The translations under genes and the position numbers were made by a program. 64,000 nucleotides of DNA from Calendula officinalis (Eukaryota > Streptophyta > Magnoliopsida > Asterales > Asteraceae), in NCBI GenBank assembly GCA_963853835.1, contig OY970828.1:1789501-1853500 (forward strand), in the 5' to 3' direction. Shown piece after piece: positions 56,713 through 64,000 of the stretch. The notes beneath the pieces are model-generated. The model saw only the letters and a list, made by a program, of their open reading frames with translations. It had not been told where the DNA came from and did not search any database. How positions within the stretch are numbered: position 1 is the stretch's first letter; every line of letters starts with the position of its first letter.

Positions 56713-58776
56713 TCAAGTTTCTTCTTGTTCTTTCTTTCTTTGCTCTTCTTCAGCAGCTCGTTTCTCAAGAGTTCTTTGATTTTGTCTTTTCCTTTGAGCT
56801 ATTATATACTTGCTGTTTCTTTTGATGAAATAGTTGAGTTTTTCTCTGAACATTACTTCATCATACGATTTCATCATTGTGTTTGTGAATATCTGATACA
56901 TAGTTTCTTCAGAGTGTGGATATTTTTTTTCAAATAGATATAACTCACAGTTCTTGCTTGATCTTTCAAAGAAGTACATTTGTACTGTGGGTAACACATT
57001 CCAAGCATATACATTTGCTGTGTTAGAAAATATTTCTGGATAGTTATCTGGATAAAATGCAGCATCAATCATTTTGGTTAAGTATCCAGCACCAGAGTTC
57101 TTCCATGTTTTCTTGCTCATTCTTGGTTTTCCAATAATCAGAACTTTGATTATATCACTTCTTGAACAAGATCTGATCATTGGCTTCCAAACAGTAAATC
57201 TTTGCACTTTTCTGTCTTCCCTTATAATTTCAATGACATTATTATCCATGACTCTCCAATTGATGATTGGATTGTTTTCAAGGGGAGCAACAGGAACTTC
57301 AAGAACAGGAATAATTTGTTCTGTTTTTGATTTCTTTTTGTCTTTCTGTTCATGTGGAAGAGCTTTTCTTTTCTTTGTTTGGGGAGTGGAAGTTTCACCA
57401 GTAGTTGATATACTACCAGTTTGAATTAATATTGGATTTATTGGGTTTAAAGCATTTCCTTTTTCTTCTTCTGCTTCTAGTTCAGCTAATTCTTTCTTCT
57501 TGGCAGTACAATATTTATCTATTATTGTGATCATCTTCATTCTGCTAAAAGATTTTGCACTATGCCCTTTTGACTTGAGAAAGTCAATCATATTTGTCTT
57601 CTGTTCAAAGATGTCATCTGGTAGTTCACCTTTTGTTCTTTTACATTCAGCTACCAGATCTTCAAGACAGTTTAGATGTTCTTCTTCAATTTTTCTATGT
57701 CTTTTAAATTCAGCATGTTGGTCTGCTATCTGAACATCTTTTATTTGTTGAACACCTTTTTCAACCCTTTTATTTTCTTCAAGAGCTTGATACATATCCA
57801 CTTTCTTCCAATACCTCATATGTTTCACCTTCCATCTGGATTGTTTCTCAGATCTGACATGATTAATTTTGTTCACCATGTGGTAACCTAATGCTCTGTT
57901 GGGATAATCATCATCATAAATCTCTTTTCCCTTTCCAATACAAGCTGGAAGTATAGATGGAGGTGGAGTATATTTCATATCAGGAATACCTTTGATTATA
58001 ATTGATGGAGAAAACAATTTAAGTTTGTCTTCTGATAGAATCTTTGGATGTGGAGGAAGAGTACATTCATCTACTTCAAACCGGTTTACATTATCATCAA
58101 TGTCAGGTATGATAAGTGGTTGATCAGGAGTTGGTGGTTTTGAGATGATGACATAACGTTCTCGTTCAATAAGTTCAGGAAGTTCTTCTTCCTCCTCTTC
58201 AGTAGTAACCAATGTGGTTGCTACTAGACTAACTGCTACTGGTATAATTTGTCTTTCTTCATTTACTACTGGTGAGGTTGTTTCAGTAGTTACTACTGCT
58301 AGGGCATCAGTAGTAACTAATATATCTTCTTCTGGAGCATTTACTACTGGTGTATCTATCTCTTCATCATTACAAGTAGTAACAACCTCTTGATCCTTTT
58401 CATCAGTAATAACCATAGGATCAGTAGTCTTTATTACTTCAGTAGCAATTGGAGAATTTATTTGTCCTGCTGTTTGTGATTGATTTGCAGACACAAATAT
58501 ATCCTCATCCATTTCTTTATACATGTTTTCACCAGAATTTTGACCTGTTTCACCATGGACTTCTTTTAAATTGAGGAGGGCTGCTGCTGCTATAGATTGA
58601 TCTATCATTTCTTGAATTTGATCTTTCTCCCCCTTAGTGATCTCAACCTGTTGAGCCTCACTATCTGCAATCTTTTTTTGCAATTTTCTGATCAAAGTAG
58701 ATTGCTTTTGAAGTTTCAACTCGAACCTCTTCTGTCTTCTGTTCAGAGTATTAAGATGAGACTTCATATATGCCAT
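56713..58776 (-). CDS. ORF3 C-terminal part of the second Sirevirus-like element
   Basis: A 687-codon frame is uninterrupted from 58776 to 56713. It contains Lys/Arg/Gln-rich coiled-coil-like N-terminal sequence, then an acidic Pro/Thr/Val-rich region. The conserved block KILSEDKLKLFSPSIIIKG follows, then a Lys/Glu-rich region and the C-terminal block WKPMIRSCSRSDIIKVLIIG, ending in a Glu/Gln/Lys-rich tail. It is separated from the upstream ORF3 part only by TGA at 58807-58809, where the other copy has Cys (TGT). Function is unknown to me; no membrane span or enzyme motif is seen. The long open frame despite low complexity suggests purifying selection until recently. Confidence 0.75.
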   Translation of the reverse strand: MAYMKSHLNTLNRRQKRFELKLQKQSTLIRKLQKKIADSEAQQVEITKGEKDQIQEMIDQSIAAAALLNLKEVHGETGQNSGENMYKEMDEDIFVSANQSQTAGQINSPIATEVIKTTDPMVITDEKDQEVVTTCNDEEIDTPVVNAPEEDILVTTDALAVVTTETTSPVVNEERQIIPVAVSLVATTLVTTEEEEEELPELIERERYVIISKPPTPDQPLIIPDIDDNVNRFEVDECTLPPHPKILSEDKLKLFSPSIIIKGIPDMKYTPPPSILPACIGKGKEIYDDDYPNRALGYHMVNKINHVRSEKQSRWKVKHMRYWKKVDMYQALEENKRVEKGVQQIKDVQIADQHAEFKRHRKIEEEHLNCLEDLVAECKRTKGELPDDIFEQKTNMIDFLKSKGHSAKSFSRMKMITIIDKYCTAKKKELAELEAEEEKGNALNPINPILIQTGSISTTGETSTPQTKKRKALPHEQKDKKKSKTEQIIPVLEVPVAPLENNPIINWRVMDNNVIEIIREDRKVQRFTVWKPMIRSCSRSDIIKVLIIGKPRMSKKTWKNSGAGYLTKMIDAAFYPDNYPEIFSNTANVYAWNVLPTVQMYFFERSSKNCELYLFEKKYPHSEETMYQIFTNTMMKSYDEVMFREKLNYFIKRNSKYIIAQRKRQNQRTLEKRAAEEEQRKKEQEET

Positions 58777-58806
58777 GGTTTTTCCTCGATTATTTAGTAA
58801 CTCCAG

Positions 58807-60288
58807 TCAATTTTGTACAGTGGTTTTAAGGTTTTCCTTCCTAGCCGTCAATTTAGTTTGTTTAATACTGCCCTCAGCCCATTTGGGTGGATCATTGGGC
58901 TCATTAGGTACATTGGCTTTAAGGTTTTCCATCCTATCCGTCAATTCAATTGGTTCTGTTCTACCCTCATCACTTCTTGGTGATGAAATGGGTTGTTTGG
59001 ACATACTCTTCTTCCTAGAAGAAGCAGTAATGCCCCCCCTTGTGGTTTCTTGGCACCGGGGTCCTCTCAGTAATTCCTCAAATTCTGAGTCATCACTAAG
59101 AGTTGTCGAGGTCTGGGTCCTAATGATGTTCTCACTATCCTGTGCACCCACCTTTGGGGCATCAGTAGTGAGAGCCCTTTCCTCATGACCTCTCTCCTCA
59201 TGTGAGGTCAACTCTTGGAGCCTGGGGTTTGACTCAATATGTCCCCTGGTGTCCTTTAAGGAAGATTTCTTCCTTTTATAGGTTTTAGAAATTTGTTTGG
59301 TTAAGGTCTGGTCTTCCTTAGAGTGAAGAGTAGCACTCTGGGGATTAATCTCATGTTCCTGGGACACTTGCAGGACATCTGTGGGTTCATTTATTTGAGT
59401 GGACTCAATGGGTTCTGTTTGGGCTGTATTTGGTGGTGGAGTGGGTTGGGGTTCAATTGGGTGAGTTGAACCTTCTCCAGTAGGTGGTTGATCATTGATC
59501 ATGTTTGAGAACAGTGGGGTATCCTTACCAGAGAAGTTGAATCTTTTTCTCATATTTGCAAAAACCTTTTTGTTTAGTTCTGGTGTTACAAAAATATTTT
59601 TGGAAGTTGAAAGATTTTGTAATTCACAATTAATAATATGAGTAAGAAATCTTGGATACATTAAAAATTTTGTAGATGATAAGTTTCCAAGCATTCCTTC
59701 AAAAATCATGTTAGAAAAATTGAATACTTGTCCTGTGCTCAAACAAACAACATCAGAAGCTATTGATTTGTTGAATTCATTCCAAGTACTCCTTTTAGGA
59801 GAGATGCAGTGTTGAATAGTGTGTACCAAAAACTTCCATTGGGGTGAAAGAAGACCCTTTTGAAAAGTAACTATGTTTGATCTTCCTTCATATCCCATTT
59901 TCTTTAAAGTTTCAACAAGATCTTCCTTTGGTAAAGAGAACATACCTGACTCATCATGAAGTTGAAGATATTGTCTGATGGATTCTTTTGGTTTTGCTTG
60001 ATATCTGGCACATACACAAACACTATACATAATGTCAGGTCTTGATGCAGTTAAATACATCAAAGGTCCTATCATTGATCTGTAAAGGTGCTCATCTACA
60101 TCCTCCCCCTCAACATCAGGATGTAGGTGTTTGTGAGTTTCCATTGGAGTGCTTGCACTTTTACAATCTTTCATTGAAAACTTCTCTAATATGTCTCTGA
60201 AATATTTTGATTGATTGATTAAAATACCATCTGGTTTCTGATTGATTTGGAGTCCAAGAAAGAAATTCATTAGACCCATTGAACTCAT
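58807..60288 (-). pseudogene. Deletion fusion: reverse transcriptase C-terminus joined to ORF3
   Basis: A 493-codon open frame begins with reverse transcriptase/connection sequence (MNFFLGLQINQ, LYRSMIGPLMYLTASRPDI, CARYQAKPKES). At about 59984-59985 it switches in frame to ORF3 sequence (IRQYLQLHDESGMF, SPQWKFLVHTI, TWNEFNKSIAS, KFLMYPRF). In the first element these two parts are separated by 1,345 bp (about 21515-22859). The ends of the deletion share almost no sequence, so an end-joining deletion is likely. The frame upstream is closed by TAG just before the first Met-containing stretch (60301). This is a by-product of a deletion, not evidence of a new protein. Confidence 0.8.
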
Positions 60289-62945
60289 CTTGAACTTGAT
60301 CTACATCAGTTCTTCAAATTCTTTGCACAATTTATCATTTGTTGATCCAAAGATGATATCATCTACATATATTTGGACCAGTAGTATATCATCTTTGACC
60401 TTCTTTGTGAATAATGTCTTGTCAATGGCACCTCTCTTGAAATTGTTCTTTAATAGGTAAGAGGACAATGTATCATACCAAGCTCTAGGTGCCTGATGAA
60501 GGCCATATAGAGCTTTATCTAGTTTGAATACATAGTCATCATGTTCTGGATCTTCAAATTCTGGAGGTTGACATACATATACTTCTTCTTCTATTTTCCC
60601 ATACAAGAAGGCACTTTTTACATCCATTTGGTAGACATTGAATCTTTTGTATGAAGCATATGCTAGAAATATTCTGATTGCTTCAATTCTGGCAACTGGT
60701 GCATATACTTCATCATAATCAATCCCTTCTTCTTATGTATAACCTTGTGCTACAAGCCTTGCTTTGTTTTTGATCACTATACCTCTTTCATCTTTCTTGT
60801 TTCTGAAGATCCACCTGGTTCCAATGGGTCTTTTTCCTTTTGGAAGAGGGACAAGTGTCCATACAGCTTGTAGTTTAAATTGAAGAAGTTCTTCTTGCAT
60901 TGCTATGATCCAGTTTGAGTCTTTCATAGCTTGTTGAATCTTCTTAGGTTCTTCCTGTGACAGAAAACATTCATACATGCATTCATTAGATATTAGACTG
61001 ATATTACAAATGTTAGAATTAAATTTGCTTCTTGTCTGCATAGATGAATTGACATCACTTAGGACTAGGTCCAACGGATGATTCTTTTCAGCTCTGGTTC
61101 CAGGTATGTTGTCAACAGTTAGTTGAGAATCTAAGTTTGACTCATTTGATTCAGGAATTTGTGTATCTATCCCTGATTCTTCTTGATTGTTTGCATTTTG
61201 AGAAGATTCATCATTACTACTGGTGTCAGTAGTAACATTCTCTTCGGTAACTTCAGTAGTATCATTGTTGTTACTGGCATCAGTATTACTGGTATCAGTA
61301 TGAAGTACATCATCATCACAACTCTGAGGTTCAGAGTTACTACTGGGATCAGTAGTATCTTCAGAATTTGAGTTGTTACTGGTATCATTGACATTAGGGT
61401 TACCAGAGTTACTACTGTCCTCAGTATCAACTGTGGGAGCAGTATCAACTAAGATATATTTCATGATTTCTTGCCTTTCACTTGATGATGGTCCTACTTG
61501 TTGGCTTTGATTGTTTGAATTTCCTGTATTAAATTCATAACTAACATCAAAAGATTTGGTTAGATTATCAATATTAAACAACCAATCTGGGCCATTTCCT
61601 TGTTCATTCATAAGATTTTCATTAAAGGATACATTCACACTTTCTTCAATGATCCTCAACCATTTGTTGAACACTCTGTAGGATTTGCTTTGTGTTGAGT
61701 ATCCTACAAAAATTTCATCATCTGCTTTGCAGTCAAATTTACCAATTTGTTCTCTTGTAATTAGAATAGTACAAGGACAACCAAATGATTTTAAGAAACT
61801 TATTGATGGTTTTCTTTTATTGAAAAGTTCATAAAGTGTTTTAAAATGAGGCTTAACTGTTAATACTCTGTTCTGAACATAACAGGCAGTATTAACAGCT
61901 TCAACCCAAAACGTTATTGGTAATTTTGAATCTGCAAGCATAGATCTGGCTGCTTCAATGATAGTTCTATTTCTTCTTTCAGCTACACCATTTTGTTGTG
62001 GAGTTCTTGGTGAGCTGTACTGCCTGTCAATACCCTTAAGATCACAAAAGTCAATTAGGTTAGTATTCTTAAATTCAGTTCCATTATCACATCTAATTGC
62101 TTTCACTTTGAGATCTCTTGTATTTTCCAGCTTTACAATCAGATTCTTGATTATTTCACTTGCTTCATCTTTGTAACTGAGAAAGAATACCCAAGTGTAT
62201 CTGGAAAAGTCATCAGTAATAACAACGCAATATTGTTTCTTTCCAATACTCATTACATTTGTAGGTCCAAAAAGATCCATATTTAAGAGTTGCAAAGGAT
62301 TAGAAATAGAGTTAATTGATTTGGACTTATGAGAAGTCTTGTGTTGTTTACCTTTTAGGCAGGCAACACAATGATGATCACAAATAAATTCTTTTTGTGG
62401 TAGACCAACTACCAAATCCTTTTTAACTAAATTGTTCATATTTTTAAAATTTGTGTGACACATCCTTCTATGCCAAAGTTCTGATTCATTTGTGTTTACC
62501 TTAGATATAAAACAGTTGATCTCATTTGATGAAATGAGTTCTCCCCTATATCCAGGCAATACACATTGTTTCTCCTTGGTGTTCTTAAAACAACATATTT
62601 TTCATCTAAAATAAAATCAGGAGAAAGAATGATGCACTCAACATCTGTAAAAAGAATTTTGTTCTTCTTATCACAGACTTGAGACACACTGACCAGATTG
62701 TATTTAAGCTCAGCAACATAAAATACATCATCAAAAGTAATTTTGCCATTTGATACTATACCTTTACCTGTAATCTTACCTCCCCTAGGATTTTCTCCAA
62801 AAGCAACATACCCTCCTTCAAAAGACTTGAAATCTCTAAGAATTTGAAGATTTCCAGTCATGTGTCTAGAGCATCCACTATCAATATGCCATGTTCTACC
62901 TTCTTCAGGGATCTGGATACTCTGCACATAAAGTAGAATGATTAG
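60289..62945 (-). pseudogene. Sirevirus-like pol of the second element, broken
   Basis: Protease with HIDSGCSRHMTG (Trp before it intact here), integrase (LWHRRMCHTN, CVACLKGKQ, MDLFGPTN, IRCDNGTEF, NGVAERRNRT) and reverse transcriptase (MDVKSAFLYG, QIYVDDIIFGS) are recognisable. Lesions are a one-base C deletion near 62545 that shifts the frame after CLDIG, TAA at 60733-60735 replacing Gln in GYTQEEG, and TAG at 60301-60303 in place of Gln. RNase H is missing through the 1.35-kb deletion. Pol is in the -1 frame relative to gag, as in the first element. Confidence 0.85.
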
Positions 62946-64000
62946 TTAATTTTGGGAACCCAAGCTTGTTTTATCTTGGGTTCATCCTTTGAAGAATAAG
63001 ACTTCTTAACTGAATGATTCTTATATGCAGTTTTGTATTTAGTACTGATGTTTTGATTCACTACTGATCTAGGTTTATACCCGTAGTTTTTAGCTTTTGA
63101 AAATTTCACTACTGATGGACCAGTAGTGTTTGGGTAATGAGGGTTTTGAGCATAATCAGTAGTGTTTTTATAGTTATACCAGACAGCATTGTAATTAGGG
63201 TTTTTACCAGTAGTAAACCTGGAATAGTTTCTACTGATGTTTGAAAACTTTGAAAATTGAGGAAAACGATTTTTAGTTCCATTGTTTTTAAAATAATTAC
63301 TTCTGCTTGGACTGTTATACCTGGTATTTTGAACAAATCTTGGTGCAGTTCTTCCAAATTTATGAGTGTTAGCATATGTTTTATTGAATTTCTTTTGTTC
63401 TGTTGTTTTAGATTCCTTTGCTTTTGATTCTTTAGTTTGTTTTAATTTTAAGGCTTTTTCCTTTTCTTTGTTGATTTTAAATTCTTGAAATTCTTTATTG
63501 TTAATAGGATTGAAGTGACACTTTTTAGCTATGTGATTAACTTTGTTACAAATTAAGCATGATAATTTTGTTGATTTAGAATTTTCAGGTTTTCTTTGTT
63601 CTTTTAATTGGTTTAAATTTCTTTGATTTCCCCTTCTTAAAATTGTAGGTATATTTTCTGAGTTGCATTTTGGGGATTCAGTTTGACTTTGTGTGGTGTG
63701 AAAACTTGTTTCATCTGACTCCATTGTTTGATCATCATCAGAAGATTCATTTGATTCATTACTGGTTTCAGATTCAGTTTTATTTTCAATTTTTAAATCA
63801 TTTAAAATTCTTTCTGTGCTAGATTTTAATGGTGAAATAAAATTTGTTGGAGGTGGGACTGCATGATATCCCACGCCATGAATTACTTTTTCTGTAGTTT
63901 GATTACTAGTTAATTCATTGACAATTTTAGAACTTCTTTCAAACTTTTTAATGGTTAGTTTATTTTGCTCTAGTTCCATTTGACATTCTTCAAGTTTGAT
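62942..64000 (-). CDS. Sirevirus-like gag, 3' part, second element (partial)
   Basis: The frame is open from the window edge to TAA at 62942-62944 and starts before the window. It covers the Glu/Lys-rich coiled-coil-like part, a Ser/Asp-rich part, the second zinc knuckle (CLICNKVNHIAKKC, C-X2-C-X4-H-X4-C), a Lys/Glu-rich stretch and an Asn/Tyr/Lys-rich basic tail ending WVPKIN. The equivalent part in the first element is frameshifted, so this copy shows the original arrangement. It would be an RNA-binding particle protein. Confidence 0.8.
   Translation of the reverse strand: MKLEECQMELEQNKLTIKKFERSSKIVNELTSNQTTEKVIHGVGYHAVPPPTNFISPLKSSTERILNDLKIENKTESETSNESNESSDDDQTMESDETSFHTTQSQTESPKCNSENIPTILRRGNQRNLNQLKEQRKPENSKSTKLSCLICNKVNHIAKKCHFNPINNKEFQEFKINKEKEKALKLKQTKESKAKESKTTEQKKFNKTYANTHKFGRTAPRFVQNTRYNSPSRSNYFKNNGTKNRFPQFSKFSNISRNYSRFTTGKNPNYNAVWYNYKNTTDYAQNPHYPNTTGPSVVKFSKAKNYGYKPRSVVNQNISTKYKTAYKNHSVKKSYSSKDEPKIKQAWVPKIN

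Larger units (their letters stand above)
56217..64000 (-). mobile_element. Second Sirevirus-like Copia element, incomplete at the window edge
   Basis: This is the same family and orientation as the element at 17710-28796, with clearly similar but diverged sequence throughout. Its 3' LTR is at 56217-56677; the 5' LTR and start of gag are beyond the window. The expected target duplication at the left is tggtg (56212-56216). A deletion of about 1.35 kb relative to the first copy removes the end of reverse transcriptase, RNase H, the internal promoter and the start of ORF3. Further stops and a frameshift in pol make it defective. Confidence 0.92.

Noticed and set aside
58807..60288. A new host gene combining reverse transcriptase and an unknown domain
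   Set aside because: Comparison with the complete element shows it is a simple internal deletion within a retrotransposon.

Overview
This window is plant nuclear DNA: AT-rich, with genes split by GT-AG introns. It holds a tandem cluster of G-type lectin (S-domain) receptor-like kinase genes broken up by LTR retrotransposons, MITEs and SINEs. The family of the extra third ORF in the two Sirevirus-like Copia elements is, from memory, abundant in Asteraceae genomes, so an Asteraceae source is likely but not proven.

Receptor kinases: six members are visible. (1) A 3' fragment at the left edge (2-499, +). (2) Copy A (8323-14854, +) is a pseudogene, broken by a 2.57-kb non-autonomous LTR element and a nonsense codon. 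(3) Copy B (29535-32972, +) is intact, 813 aa in 7 exons. (4) Copy C (37481-40625, +) has one missing base in exon 1. (5) Copy D (42164-46417, -) is intact, 803 aa. (6) Copy E (50270-54780, +) has exon 1 split by a hAT-like MITE, but splicing exactly at the target-site duplication restores an 819-aa frame. All share the same architecture: signal peptide, B-lectin, S-locus/EGF-like and PAN domains in exon 1, a transmembrane exon, then five kinase exons. The joined exon lengths are divisible by three for A, B, D and E, and one base short in C, which supports the exon models.

Mobile elements: an Ale-like Copia lacking gag lies at 1808-5974 (-), with 177-bp LTRs differing at one base. The non-autonomous element at 8533-11100 (+) has 492-bp LTRs differing at two bases. 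A full-length 11-kb Sirevirus-like Copia lies at 17710-28796 (-); its order is LTR, gag, pol, a long ORF3 behind a probable internal promoter, LTR. A second copy of that family (56217 to the right edge, -) sits inside a MITE and has a deletion fusing reverse transcriptase to ORF3. The octamer CAGTAGTA/TACTACTG recurs in the Sirevirus LTR, upstream of the internal ORF3 TATA box and inside the non-autonomous element.

Spacers and introns hold Stowaway-like MITEs (about 312 bp, 265 bp and 196 bp), hAT-like MITEs, tRNA-derived SINEs and a pair of inverted GGATCC-ended repeats. The receptor kinases presumably act separately at the plasma membrane as extracellular-signal receptors. The layout indicates birth-and-death evolution: three copies look usable, two are broken and one is cut by the window edge.
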